The notes beneath the pieces are model-generated. The model made no database searches, had not been told where the DNA came from, and saw only the letters and a list, made by a program, of their open reading frames with translations. A stretch of 64,000 bases of DNA from the NCBI RefSeq assembly GCF_001429065.1, contig NZ_LMIB01000001.1, positions 1,125,933 through 1,189,932 on the forward strand, written 5' to 3'. Shown here piece by piece: positions 19,016 to 28,039 of the stretch (position 1 is the stretch's first letter; each line of letters begins with the position of its first letter). A program made the position numbers and the translations under genes. Source of the DNA: Sphingomonas sp. Root710 (GTDB taxonomy: Bacteria > Pseudomonadota > Alphaproteobacteria > Sphingomonadales > Sphingomonadaceae).

Positions 19016-19216
19016 ATGATAGACACGCTATCGCTGTTGCTGGCGCACTTCCTGCTCGGTTTCGTCGCCATCAAGCTGATGCTCCATCCCGATCTGAACG
19101 TCGAGCCGATCCAGTCGGGACGCCATTTCAAACAGATCCTGCCCAAGAAGCAGCAGCCCCCGAAACGCGCCGGAGTCGAAACCGGTGAAGCCAGGCCCGG
19201 CTCGAACCGTGCGTGA
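19016..19216 (+). CDS. Small membrane protein (66 aa) preceding the ligase
   Basis: One N-terminal hydrophobic helix (LSLLLAHFLLGFVAIKLML) followed by a soluble basic tail rich in lysine and proline (ILPKKQQPPKR). The TGA stop overlaps the GTG start of the O-antigen-ligase-like gene by eight bases, which suggests coupled translation and a shared role in envelope glycan assembly. The frame is open slightly upstream of 19016, but the ATG gives the natural helix start. No known family is recognised. Confidence 0.65.
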   Translation: MIDTLSLLLAHFLLGFVAIKLMLHPDLNVEPIQSGRHFKQILPKKQQPPKRAGVETGEARPGSNRA

Positions 19217-20672
19217 CCTTTTCCTCATCGGTTTCATGGTGATGATCACCGTGCTTGGCTTCCGCCGGCCGTTCCTGTTCCTGTGCGCCTATATCTATGT
19301 CGACATCGTCTCGCCGCAGCGCCTGTCCTATTATCTGCTGAGCTCGGTTCCGGTCTCGCTGATCTTCTTCACCGCTTCCTTTCTCGGCTGGGCGATCAAC
19401 GACGACAAGACGTTGAGCAAGCCGACGCCCCGGCAGGTGATGATGGTGCTGCTGCTACTGCTCTGCGGTTTCACGACGTTGACCGCCGATCACCCCGACG
19501 CCGCCTATGAAAAATGGGACTGGGTCTGGAAGGCGCTGGTCTTCGCGATATTCATGCCGATGACGCTTTATACCCGCGTCCGCATCGAAGGCATATTGCT
19601 GTTCATGCTGCTCTGTATCTCGTCGATCGCCGTGGTGGGCGGAGCGAAGACGCTGGCGGGCGGTGGCGGCTATGGCACGCTCAACCTGATGGTCGCCAAC
19701 AACAGCGGCATGTATGAGAGCAGTACGATCTCGGCCTTCGCGATCTGCTCGATTCCGCTGATCCTTTACATGTCGAAATATTCGACGATCGTGCCGCCGT
19801 CGATCTTCGCGCGCCTTTACTGGTACGCGCTGGCCTTCGCCTGCCTGCTGATCCCGATCGGTACGCAGACGCGCACGGGCCTGCTCTGCATCGTCCTGAT
19901 GGCTCTCATGGAACTGCGCGCCGCGCGGCGGCGGATGCTGTATCTCGGCATCATGGCCGGCATCGTCATCGCCGGTATTCCCTTCCTGCCGAAAAGCTAC
20001 ACCGAGCGGATGGACACGATCGGCACCTATAAGGCCGACGCCTCGGCCGCTACCCGCATCGCGGTGTGGAAATGGACGATCGATTATGCCAGCCGCAATC
20101 CGCTGGGCGGCGGGTTCAATGCCTATATCGGTAACAAGCTCGAAATCGACATGAGCTACAAGACCGCCGACGGCACGCTGGTCAAGGTGATCGGCTATGA
20201 CGTCGGCCGCTCCTTCCACAACGCCTATTTCGAGATGCTGGGTGAACAGGGCTATCCGGGGCTCGCCCTGTTCCTCATGATCCACTTGATCGGCATATTC
20301 CGCATGGAGGTCATCCGACGAACCTACGCGAAGCATGAAGGGGACAATAAATGGGTCGCGCCGCTGGCCGGCGCGCTTCAGAACGCGCATCTGATCTACA
20401 TGCTCGGCAGCTCGTTCGTAGGCATCGCCTTCCAGCCCTTCATCTATTTCATCGTCGCCGTGGAAATCGGCTTCGACCGCTATGTTCAAACCTATGTCAA
20501 GAAACGCGCTTGGAATCCGTTTCGCAAACGCAAGCGCGACATCGAGGCCGAACCCGAACATCAACCTGACGGCAAGGAACAGCCCGAAGACGCCGATGTC
20601 GCCGAACCCGTGCCCTCCATGGCGGAACGCCGCCGCACCCAGCCCCGTTGGGGCTCTGTAAGCCAGAAATGA
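19209..20672 (+). CDS. Putative O-glycosylation ligase, exosortase A system-associated (Wzy/WaaL-like)
   Basis: A 487-residue polytopic protein with about ten membrane helices and the O-antigen ligase/polymerase region. The N-terminus MRDLFLIGFMV (GTG 19209) and VDIVSPQRLSYYLL match the exosortase-A-associated ligase group. A periplasmic loop with AATRIAVWKW and NPLGGGFNAYIG precedes RSFHNAYFEMLGEQGYPG, the catalytic-type His region of WaaL/PglL proteins. It probably joins or polymerises glycan chains made with the help of the divergent GT4 gene. The C-terminus is a charged cytoplasmic tail. An ATG at 19185 is a less likely start. Confidence 0.85.
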   Translation: MRDLFLIGFMVMITVLGFRRPFLFLCAYIYVDIVSPQRLSYYLLSSVPVSLIFFTASFLGWAINDDKTLSKPTPRQVMMVLLLLLCGFTTLTADHPDAAYEKWDWVWKALVFAIFMPMTLYTRVRIEGILLFMLLCISSIAVVGGAKTLAGGGGYGTLNLMVANNSGMYESSTISAFAICSIPLILYMSKYSTIVPPSIFARLYWYALAFACLLIPIGTQTRTGLLCIVLMALMELRAARRRMLYLGIMAGIVIAGIPFLPKSYTERMDTIGTYKADASAATRIAVWKWTIDYASRNPLGGGFNAYIGNKLEIDMSYKTADGTLVKVIGYDVGRSFHNAYFEMLGEQGYPGLALFLMIHLIGIFRMEVIRRTYAKHEGDNKWVAPLAGALQNAHLIYMLGSSFVGIAFQPFIYFIVAVEIGFDRYVQTYVKKRAWNPFRKRKRDIEAEPEHQPDGKEQPEDADVAEPVPSMAERRRTQPRWGSVSQK

Positions 20673-20688
20673 GAGTTCGAGTCACCGC

Positions 20689-21888
20689 ATGAACAAGACC
20701 GGCAACGCAGCCGACATCGACAACGGCAATGCTCCGCTGATCCAGTCGGCAGCCGACATCCAGCTGTTCTGGGATCAGACCTTCGCCTGGATTTCCAGCC
20801 ATTATTTCAACATCGCGATCGCCTGTGCGGCGGGGGCGGTCATCATCGCGCTGCTCTATGGCCTGCGCATGCTGGGGGCGCGCCTGTGCCGCCGCCAGCA
20901 TCTCGGCCACTGGCCGCGCATCGTCGGCCGCGCGATCACGCGGACCAACCTGTTCTTCATCGTCATGCTCTCCGCCCGGATCGTCAGCGGCTATGCGCAG
21001 CCGCCCGCGATGGTGAACGACACGATCCGATTCCTGTTCATCGTCGCCACCGCGATCCAGGCGGCCCTCTGGGTGCGCGAGCTGATCATCGGCATCGTCG
21101 AGCATCGCGCCGGAGACGAGGAGGGCGGCGCATCGACGCTGGCATCGGCGATCGGGATCATCCGCCTCTTGGTGACGTCGGTCTGCTTCATCGTCGCGAT
21201 GCTCGTCATCCTCGACAATGTCGGCGTCAACATCACCGGCCTCGTCGCCAGCCTCGGCATCGGCGGCATCGCCATCGGCCTTGCCGCGCAGGGCATCTTT
21301 TCCGACCTGTTCGCCAGCCTTGCAATCATCTTCGACCGGCCGTTCCGCCGCGGCGACACCGTCAAATGGGACCAGACGACCGGTACCGTCGAGGCGATCG
21401 GCATGAAGACGACACGCGTCCGCGCCACGACGGGCGAGGAGGTGGTGATCTCGAACACCAATCTGCTGAACAAGGAGTTGCACAACCTCGCCCACACGAT
21501 GCGGCGCCGTGCGACCTTGATGATCGGCGTCACCTATCAGACGCCGCCCGCGCTCTGCCGCCGCATTCCCGACATCGTGAAGGAGATCGTGACCCGACAG
21601 GACAAGAGCGCTTTCCTCCATTGCTGCATGGTCAATCTCGGCGCTTCGAGCTTGGACTATGAGCTGGTCTTCGACGTGATCGACGAGGATGGCGAGGTGT
21701 TCAACCATGTCCGACACGAAGTGTGCATCACCCTGCTAGAGCGGTTCGCGGCGGAGGGGATCGACTTCGCCTATCTCACGCAGACGACCTTCACCGCGGC
21801 GCCGGACGGCACGATGGTGATGCCCTATCCCACCGACGCGTCGGCCAAGCCGGCGAAGGCGAGAGCGTCCCGCAAACCCGCCGTCTGA
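20689..21888 (+). CDS. MscS-family mechanosensitive ion channel
   Basis: A 399-residue inner-membrane channel that opens under osmotic downshock. Four hydrophobic segments precede the pore helix and beta domain. The conserved stretch SLGIGGIAIGLAAQGIFSD is the glycine/alanine-rich pore-lining helix, followed by FDRPFRRGDTVKW and GTVEAIGMKTTRVR of the beta domain. The C-terminal alpha/beta vestibule is present and the protein ends in a basic tail. It starts 16 bases after the ligase stop, so it may be cotranscribed, although no functional link is evident. Confidence 0.9.
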   Translation: MNKTGNAADIDNGNAPLIQSAADIQLFWDQTFAWISSHYFNIAIACAAGAVIIALLYGLRMLGARLCRRQHLGHWPRIVGRAITRTNLFFIVMLSARIVSGYAQPPAMVNDTIRFLFIVATAIQAALWVRELIIGIVEHRAGDEEGGASTLASAIGIIRLLVTSVCFIVAMLVILDNVGVNITGLVASLGIGGIAIGLAAQGIFSDLFASLAIIFDRPFRRGDTVKWDQTTGTVEAIGMKTTRVRATTGEEVVISNTNLLNKELHNLAHTMRRRATLMIGVTYQTPPALCRRIPDIVKEIVTRQDKSAFLHCCMVNLGASSLDYELVFDVIDEDGEVFNHVRHEVCITLLERFAAEGIDFAYLTQTTFTAAPDGTMVMPYPTDASAKPAKARASRKPAV

Positions 21889-21944
21889 CGGAACCTTCGC
21901 CGCACGCATGCGCTGTGCTTCGGGTCTTGCCGGAGGAGTTCCCC

Positions 21945-22238
21945 ATGCGAAATCTTATGCTTGCCGCCGTAGCCGCGGCATCCATCACCCTCGCCGGATG
22001 CGGCGGCAAGGGGGATGATAAACTGGGCGATCAGGCGGAGAAGGCCGCCGATAACCGCGCCGATGCGCTTGACGCAGCCGCCGACACCATGACCGGCACC
22101 GCCAAGGACGCGACCGAAGCACAGGCAGACGCCGTCCGTGCGGCGGGCGATGCCAAGGAAAAGGCGATCGACGATGCCGATGTCAACGCCGACGCGATGA
22201 GCAACGCGCAGAAGAAGGCGATCATCGAGGGTAATTAA
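21945..22238 (+). CDS. Small alanine-rich lipoprotein (97 aa)
   Basis: The start MRNLMLAAVAAASITLAGCGG is a lipoprotein signal with lipobox LAGC, so the mature protein should be lipid-anchored at the Cys. The rest is a long alanine- and aspartate-rich amphipathic helix (KAADNRADALDAAADTM and similar repeats), like small envelope coiled-coil lipoproteins. A GGAGGAG ribosome site precedes the ATG at 21945. Its TAA stop shares four bases (TTAA) with the stop of the convergent MFS gene. Confidence 0.75.
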   Translation: MRNLMLAAVAAASITLAGCGGKGDDKLGDQAEKAADNRADALDAAADTMTGTAKDATEAQADAVRAAGDAKEKAIDDADVNADAMSNAQKKAIIEGN

Positions 22239-23554
22239 CCCGCCGGCTGTTCCTGTTCGCGCACCGCCGGGAGCAGGAACAGCATCGCCGCGGCGATCAG
22301 CGCTCCCGCTCCCATCGTCATCGAGACGGTCAGGAGGCTCCCGCCCCCGGCGAACAGGGCGCCCGCGACAACCGGCCCGAGCGCCGATCCGCCCCGGCCC
22401 ATACCGATCACGAAACCGGTTCCGCTCGCCCGCAATGCCGCGGGATAGGTTCCGGCGAGGATCGGATAGAGGCCGACCACGCCCGCATTGATGAAAAAGG
22501 CCGCCACCCCGGCGATGACCGTCAGGCGGGTCAGATCACCGCTGCCCAGGCCGAATAGGCTGATCACGACGAAACCCAGCAGCATCGCGCCGATCACCAG
22601 CGGCCGGACGCTGAAACGCTGCGCCGCGATGCCGATCAGGATCGCACCGGAAAGATTGCCGATATTGGCGCCGACCAGCACCCGGCTGGCCGATGCCGCA
22701 TCGAAGCCCATGTCGACGACGATCTTCGGTATCCATTTGACGACATAGTAGAACAGCATGATCTGCGCGAAATAGGCGACCGTCAGCAACAGCGTGGCGC
22801 GGCCATATTCCCCGGACAGAAGCGTGCGGAACGACGGACGCTCGACTTTGGCGGCCGGCGCGGGAAGCTCGTCGAGCGGCGCATGGCGCAGCCGGGCGAG
22901 GATGGTGTTGATCCGCTCCAGCGCCCCGGCCGGACGGCGCGCGAGCAGTGAGCCGATCGATTCGGGCAGTAAGAAGAAGGCAAGCGGTAGCGCCACGAGC
23001 GTCACGATCCCGCCAAAATGGAATAGCGCGCGCCAGCTATGCCCCGCTTCGAGCAACGCCGCCGCGGCGAGCCCGCCCAGGATCGCCCCGGTCGAATAGC
23101 CCGCGATGTTGAGCGCGACGTTGAGATTGCGGCGGCGATCGTTCGAATATTCGGCCACCATAGCGCTGGTGCACGCGATCATGCCGCCGATGCCGAGTCC
23201 GGTGATCACGCGGGTCACGCATAGCATCACCAATCCGTTAGCCGCCGTCGCGCAAAACATGCCCGCCGCCATGACCGTCAGGCAACCGAGGATCACGGGC
23301 CGCCGCCCGATCCGATCGGCCAGGTTGCCGATCAGCACCGACCCCGCCGCCATGCCGAACAATTCCATCGACAGCACGATCCCGAGCGCGGCCTTGTCCA
23401 TCCCCCACTCCTGGGCGATGCCCGGGGCGGCGAAGCTGATCGCCAGCACGTCGAAGCCATCGAGCGCGTTGAGGGCGATGCACAGCGCCACGACCATGAT
23501 CTGCAGCCGGCGCATCGGCGCGGCCGCCAGCAACGTCCCGATATCCTCGCGCAT
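22235..23554 (-). CDS. MFS transporter of the aromatic acid:H+ symporter type
   Basis: A 439-residue MFS importer. The family signs are DGFDVLAISFAAPGIAQEW in helix 1, motif A as NLADRIGRRPVILG, and RVITGLGIGGMIACT in helix 4, as in PcaK/BenK/MhpT-type proteins that bring in aromatic acids with protons. The ATG at 23554 has an AGAGAGGGAT ribosome site just before it. An upstream in-frame ATG at 23614 lacks one. The gene sits downstream of the IclR regulator and looks like the uptake part of the catabolic block. The substrate is unknown. Confidence 0.85.
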   Translation of the reverse strand: MREDIGTLLAAAPMRRLQIMVVALCIALNALDGFDVLAISFAAPGIAQEWGMDKAALGIVLSMELFGMAAGSVLIGNLADRIGRRPVILGCLTVMAAGMFCATAANGLVMLCVTRVITGLGIGGMIACTSAMVAEYSNDRRRNLNVALNIAGYSTGAILGGLAAAALLEAGHSWRALFHFGGIVTLVALPLAFFLLPESIGSLLARRPAGALERINTILARLRHAPLDELPAPAAKVERPSFRTLLSGEYGRATLLLTVAYFAQIMLFYYVVKWIPKIVVDMGFDAASASRVLVGANIGNLSGAILIGIAAQRFSVRPLVIGAMLLGFVVISLFGLGSGDLTRLTVIAGVAAFFINAGVVGLYPILAGTYPAALRASGTGFVIGMGRGGSALGPVVAGALFAGGGSLLTVSMTMGAGALIAAAMLFLLPAVREQEQPAG

Positions 23555-23627
23555 ATCCCTCTCTCCCAACGACCAGCGGGCCGTGCTCAACGAGTCGGCC
23601 GGTTCTTGTTCCAACGATGGATGACGG

Positions 23628-24437
23628 TCAGTTCGCCGCTATATCCAGCCGCAGCCCCGCGAGGTGCGCCGCCACCGTGGCAGCCATGGTGGGCCGCTGC
23701 TCCAGACAGCGCGACTTCGGGCCGACGACCACGATCGACAGGCGCCGTTCCCGCCACGGGATCGGCAAGGCGACGCCCGCCAGATCGGGCGTATATTCCG
23801 AATTGCTCTGGTGATAGCCGCGCGCCGCCGCCTCGGCGAGATCGGCCTCGACGCGCTCGACCGACATCGGCGCGGTCGGAGAATAGGGTTTGAAGTCGAT
23901 CTTGCGGTACAGGCTGTCGCGTTCCTCGGCGCTCATCTGCGCCAGCAGCGCGCGCCCCGCCGAACTGGCGTGGATCGGCACCCGATCGCCGACCCGCGCG
24001 AAATAGCGCACCGGCTGGAGCGATTCCTCGACATCGACGAACATCGCATCGACCCCCGCTGGGGCGACGAGCGCGGTCGTCTCGCCTGTCGCGGCGGCGA
24101 CGTCCTGTACAAGCCGGTGCAGTTCGGCGGGCAATGGCTCGGCGCGCGCCACCTTCTCGGCCAGGACCAGCCAGCGGGGGCTCGGATAATAATTCCCCCG
24201 CCCGCGCGGCTCGTAGAGATAGCCCTTCGCCGCCAGCGTTCCGACCAGCTTGAAGGTGCTCGACCGTGGCCAGCCGAGATCGTCGGCAATCTCCGCGGCA
24301 TTGGCCGGGCGGAGCCGCTCCGCGAAATATTCCAGGATCTGCAATGCATTGGCGGCTTGGCGCACTAACATGGGAGCGATCACCAGATTCGAGGAAACAG
24401 GGCCGCGCGCGAGGCGGCACATCGCGATATGACGCAA
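23628..24437 (-). CDS. IclR-family transcriptional regulator
   Basis: A 269-residue regulator with an N-terminal winged helix-turn-helix (about residues 25-90, ILEYFAERLRPANAAEIADD then SSTFKLVGTLAAKGYL) and a C-terminal ligand-binding IclR effector domain (VGDRVPIHASSAGRALLA). IclR proteins often control aromatic or short-chain acid degradation operons, as repressors or activators. The first 22 residues may not be translated: an ATG at 24371 gives a start right before the HTH. It lies between the MFS importer and the SDR gene, so it is the likely controller of this block. A candidate operator is at 26763. Confidence 0.88.
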   Translation of the reverse strand: MRHIAMCRLARGPVSSNLVIAPMLVRQAANALQILEYFAERLRPANAAEIADDLGWPRSSTFKLVGTLAAKGYLYEPRGRGNYYPSPRWLVLAEKVARAEPLPAELHRLVQDVAAATGETTALVAPAGVDAMFVDVEESLQPVRYFARVGDRVPIHASSAGRALLAQMSAEERDSLYRKIDFKPYSPTAPMSVERVEADLAEAAARGYHQSNSEYTPDLAGVALPIPWRERRLSIVVVGPKSRCLEQRPTMAATVAAHLAGLRLDIAAN

Positions 24438-24488
24438 GCGGTCCGCCCGGAAAAGCCTTGTCGAAAGGAATCGGGCGGCCGCACATCG

Positions 24489-25253
24489 TCAGCGCGCCGT
24501 GAAGCCGCCGTCGACCGGTAGCGCGACGCCGGTGACGAAGCTCGCTTCGTCAGAGGCGAGCCACAGCGCAGCGTCGGCGACCTCGCCCGCCTTGACCAGG
24601 CGGCCCATCGGCACGTTGGCCATCAGCTTGGCCTCGTTGGCCGCGGCCTCCGCCGGATCGCCACTGCGGCCGGTGAAACCCACTTTCATCGGCGTATCGG
24701 CCAGACCGGGACAGACGACGTTAACGCGGATATTGTCGGGCGCCAGCGCCAGCGCCAGCGACTTGGTGAGCCCCACCACGCCCCATTTGGCGGCGGAGTA
24801 GATCGGGCTCATCATCGACCCCACCAGGCCGGATACCGACGCGGTGAAGATGATCGATCCGCCGCCACGCCTGCGCATATGCTGCGCGACCTGCCCCGCG
24901 CCGAGCGTCGCCGAGGTGATGTTGAGCGCGATCGCCTTGTCATAGGCGGCCATGTCGAGATTCTCGACCGACGCTGGGCCCGGCATGCCGGCGTGCGCCC
25001 AGAGGATGTCCGCGCCGCCGAGCGCCGCGACCGCCTGATCGATGCTGTCGCGCGCGCCCTCCGGCGTGCTCAGATCGGCGACGATCGGGACGACCTTGTC
25101 CGCCCCGATCTCCGCCACGAGCGCGTCGAGCGCCGCGCCGTTGAAGTCGATCGCGGCGACCCGCGCGCCTTCGCGCACGAACCGCTCGACCCCGGCGCGG
25201 CCCATGCCCGATGCCGCGGCGGTCACGATCGCCAGCTTGCCCTGAAGCCGCAT
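24489..25253 (-). CDS. Short-chain dehydrogenase/reductase
   Basis: A 254-residue classical SDR that oxidises an alcohol or reduces a ketone with NAD(P). The cofactor glycine motif is TAAASGMGRA (residues 11-20), the catalytic Ser is in FTASVSG and the Tyr-Lys pair is in YSAAKWG. The usual NNAG is changed to WAHAG, a mild variation. The C-terminal VTGVALPVDGGFTAR is typical. It is 12 bases downstream of the aldehyde dehydrogenase on the same strand and probably supplies its aldehyde. Exact substrate unknown. Confidence 0.88.
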   Translation of the reverse strand: MRLQGKLAIVTAAASGMGRAGVERFVREGARVAAIDFNGAALDALVAEIGADKVVPIVADLSTPEGARDSIDQAVAALGGADILWAHAGMPGPASVENLDMAAYDKAIALNITSATLGAGQVAQHMRRRGGGSIIFTASVSGLVGSMMSPIYSAAKWGVVGLTKSLALALAPDNIRVNVVCPGLADTPMKVGFTGRSGDPAEAAANEAKLMANVPMGRLVKAGEVADAALWLASDEASFVTGVALPVDGGFTAR

Positions 25254-25265
25254 GAAATTCTCTCC

Positions 25266-26747
25266 TCAGTTCGCGTAGGGATTGGGGAAGGTGCCGGTGG
25301 TCGAGACGATGGTGGTCTTCGTCTCGAGGAAGGGGTCGAGCCCTTCGATCCCGTTCTCCCGGCCCCAGCCGCTGGCCTTGACGCCGCCATAGGGGGTCGA
25401 CCAGCGGATGTAGCGATAAGTATTGACCCAGACCATGCCGGCCTCGATCCGCGCGGCGACGCGATGAGCGCGGCCGGTGTCGCGGGTCCAGAGGCCAGCG
25501 GCCAAGCCGTAGCTAGTGCCGTTCGCGATCGCGACCGCCTCATCCTCGCCATCGAACGGGATGAGCGATGCGACCGGCCCGAAAATCTCCTCCTGCGCGA
25601 TCCGCATGTCTGGAGATACATTGGCGAAGACGGTCGGCTCGACGAAATAGCCCCCCGCCATGCCGTCGCGCTCGATCCGAGAACCGCCGGCGGCGAGTTC
25701 CGCGCCCTGCTGCTTGCCGATATCGATATAGGACAGCGTCTTTTCGAGCTGCTGGAGATGCGCCTGCGGCCCCATATGGGTCGCCGGGTCGAGCGGCATG
25801 CCGACGCGGACATGGCCCGCGCGTTCGCGGAACGCCTCGACCACCCGATCATATATCGGGCGCTCTACCAGCACGCGGCTGCCCAGCGCGCAGGTCTGTC
25901 CGCACAGTGCCCAGGCCGAGCCGGTGGCGGCGTTCAGCGCGTTTTCCAGGTCGGCATCGGCAAAGATGATGTGCGGCGCCTTGCCGCCCAGTTCGAAGGT
26001 GCAGCGCGTCAGCGTGTCCGCGCCCGCCTTGAGGATCGCCTTCGCCGTGGAGCCCTCCCCGGTGAAGCTGATCTTCGCGACGTCGGGGTGCTCGACCAGC
26101 CGCGCTCCGGCAACCGGGCCATCGCCGGGAACGACGTTGACCACGCCCGGCGGGAAGCCCGCCTCCTCGAACAGATGCGCGAGCGCGAGCGACGACGCGG
26201 GCGTGGTCTCGGCGGGCTTGAGGACGACCGTGCAGCCCGCCGCGAGCGCGGGCCCCAGCTTCCAGGCGGCACCCATCAGCGGTACGTTCCACGGCATGAT
26301 CGCGCCGACGACGCCGATCGGCAAACGCGAGGTGAAGGCATGGACGCTGTCGTCCATCGGAATGGTACGCCCGCCGAGCTTGTCGGCCAACGAGGCGAAC
26401 CAATGATAATATTGGGAATGGATGCCGATGTCGGCGCGCGATTCCCGGATTGCGCGGCCGTTGTCGGTCACCTCGACGCGCGCGAGATCATCGACCCGGG
26501 TGGCGTAGAGATCGGCGAACTTGCGCAACAGCGCCGCGCGCTCCCATGGCGGCATCCTGCGCCAAGGCCCCTCGAACGCGGCCTTCGCCGCAGCGACAGC
26601 GCGATCGATATCCCCGCGACCGCCATAAGCGACATCCCCCCATGGCTGGCCGGTCGATGGATCGATGCTGGGGCGCACCCCGCCATCGATCGGTTCGACC
26701 CACTCGCCTCCGATGAACAGACGGTCGAATCGGAACGGTGCAGCCAT
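25266..26747 (-). CDS. NAD(P)-dependent aldehyde dehydrogenase
   Basis: A 493-residue enzyme of the ALDH superfamily that turns an aldehyde into an acid. The catalytic Glu is in FELGGKAPH and the catalytic Cys in LCGQTCALGS. The cofactor site PWNVPLMGAAWKLGPALAAG and the C-terminal EIFGPVASLIPF are intact. Length and motifs match the betaine/benzaldehyde-like group. It is the first gene on its strand, divergent from the CoA-transferase gene, with an inverted repeat between the two starts. Confidence 0.9.
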   Translation of the reverse strand: MAAPFRFDRLFIGGEWVEPIDGGVRPSIDPSTGQPWGDVAYGGRGDIDRAVAAAKAAFEGPWRRMPPWERAALLRKFADLYATRVDDLARVEVTDNGRAIRESRADIGIHSQYYHWFASLADKLGGRTIPMDDSVHAFTSRLPIGVVGAIMPWNVPLMGAAWKLGPALAAGCTVVLKPAETTPASSLALAHLFEEAGFPPGVVNVVPGDGPVAGARLVEHPDVAKISFTGEGSTAKAILKAGADTLTRCTFELGGKAPHIIFADADLENALNAATGSAWALCGQTCALGSRVLVERPIYDRVVEAFRERAGHVRVGMPLDPATHMGPQAHLQQLEKTLSYIDIGKQQGAELAAGGSRIERDGMAGGYFVEPTVFANVSPDMRIAQEEIFGPVASLIPFDGEDEAVAIANGTSYGLAAGLWTRDTGRAHRVAARIEAGMVWVNTYRYIRWSTPYGGVKASGWGRENGIEGLDPFLETKTTIVSTTGTFPNPYAN

Positions 26748-26762
26748 CGGCTCATGCCTTTC

Positions 26763-26802
26763 AATTTCTATTCGTGTACATTATTGTCTCCATATAGAAA
26801 TT
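26763..26802. promoter_or_regulatory. Inverted repeat AATTTCTAT-N22-ATAGAAATT in divergent promoter
   Basis: A perfect nine-base inverted repeat with a 22-base spacer lies in the 85-base, unusually AT-rich gap between the aldehyde dehydrogenase and CoA-transferase starts. Position and symmetry suit an operator for the neighbouring IclR regulator. This is inference. Confidence 0.55.
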
Positions 26803-26832
26803 AATGTCAACATCCTCACGGGAGGGCAAAGC

Positions 26833-28032
26833 GTGGTTCCGCTGCTGAAAGGCGTGAAGGTCATCGAAATCGGGGCCGTGGTACTCGGCCCCTATGTCGG
26901 CCAGATGCTCGCCGACATGGGGGCGGAAATCATCAAGGTGGAGGCGCTGGAAGGCGACATCGCACGCTATGCGCATCCCCAGGGCGCCGGTGGCGGCTCA
27001 CTGTTCCTGAGCAACAATCGCAACAAGCGGATGCTGGCGATAGACCTCAAGCGCCCGGAGGGTCAGGCGGCCATCGCGAAGCTGATCGAGCGCAGCGACG
27101 TCTTTTTCCATAATATGCGCGCCGACGCGGCGGAGCGGCTCGGCATCGGCTTCGACACGGTCAGCGCGATCAAGCCGGACATCATCTATTGCGCGGCGAT
27201 CGGCTTCGGCCAGCGGGGCCGCTATCGCGACCGCCCCGCCTTCGACGACATCATCCAGGCGGCGAGCGGTCTGGCCGGGCTGTCGGCGATGAAGGGCGGC
27301 GAGCCGCAGTTCATGCCAACGATCATCGCCGACAAGGTCGCGGCGCTGCACGCCCTCTACGCCATTCTTGCCGCTTTGGTGGCGCGTGCGCGGGGCCAGG
27401 TTGGGCCGATCCGCATCGAAGCGCCGATGTTCGAGGTGATGACCGCCTTCCTGCTCAACGAACATCTCGCCGGGGCGACATTCGCCGATGATGGCGCGGT
27501 CGGCTATCCGCGCCTATTGTCACCCGACCGCCGTCCGCACCGCACCGCGGACGGCTGGATCGCGGTGCTGCCCTATACGAAGGACCAGTGGCAGCGCTTC
27601 CTGGGCGAGATCAACCGCGCCGACATTTGCGAAGAGGAGTGGTTCCGCAATCCCAACACCCGGCAGGCGCATATCGGCCAGCTTTATCAGCTGCTCTCGG
27701 CCAGCCTGGCCGGGCGCACCACCGATGCCTGGATCGAGGCCCTGTCCGCTCTCGACATCCCCTGCTCGCGCATCGCGACGCCCGCCGAACTGCTCGACGA
27801 TCCGCATCTGGAAGAGATCGGCTTCTTCAACGTTCCCGAAGGCTATCCTGACGGCATTGCCCGATCGCTGCCGCAGCCGGTCCTGTTCGACGGGATAGCG
27901 CCCCTGCCCGATACCGCGCCGCGCGCACTCGGTGCCGACAGCCGCGCGATCCTCGCGGATTGCGGCTATGACGATGCGGCGATCGATACGCTGATCGACG
28001 CCGGCGTGATCAGGACCGCCGGCGAGGACTGA
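26833..28032 (+). CDS. CaiB/BaiF (type III) CoA-transferase
   Basis: A 399-residue enzyme of the formyl-CoA transferase/CaiB family, which moves CoA from one acyl-CoA to a carboxylic acid. It starts LLKGVKVIEIGAVVLGPYVG, the usual N-terminus. A candidate catalytic Asp is in AFDDIIQAASGLAGL. The GTG at 26833 is chosen because GGGAGGG lies seven bases upstream. An earlier ATG would read through the AT-rich promoter. It can activate the acid made by the aldehyde dehydrogenase encoded on the other side of the shared promoter, placing it in the same predicted pathway. Confidence 0.88.
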   Translation: MVPLLKGVKVIEIGAVVLGPYVGQMLADMGAEIIKVEALEGDIARYAHPQGAGGGSLFLSNNRNKRMLAIDLKRPEGQAAIAKLIERSDVFFHNMRADAAERLGIGFDTVSAIKPDIIYCAAIGFGQRGRYRDRPAFDDIIQAASGLAGLSAMKGGEPQFMPTIIADKVAALHALYAILAALVARARGQVGPIRIEAPMFEVMTAFLLNEHLAGATFADDGAVGYPRLLSPDRRPHRTADGWIAVLPYTKDQWQRFLGEINRADICEEEWFRNPNTRQAHIGQLYQLLSASLAGRTTDAWIEALSALDIPCSRIATPAELLDDPHLEEIGFFNVPEGYPDGIARSLPQPVLFDGIAPLPDTAPRALGADSRAILADCGYDDAAIDTLIDAGVIRTAGED

Positions 28033-28039
28033 GCGCGAC

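Noticed and set aside
24879-26804. 641-residue open frame opposite the aldehyde dehydrogenase
   Set aside because: Antisense shadow: no recognisable domain, and the minus strand carries an intact ALDH active site.
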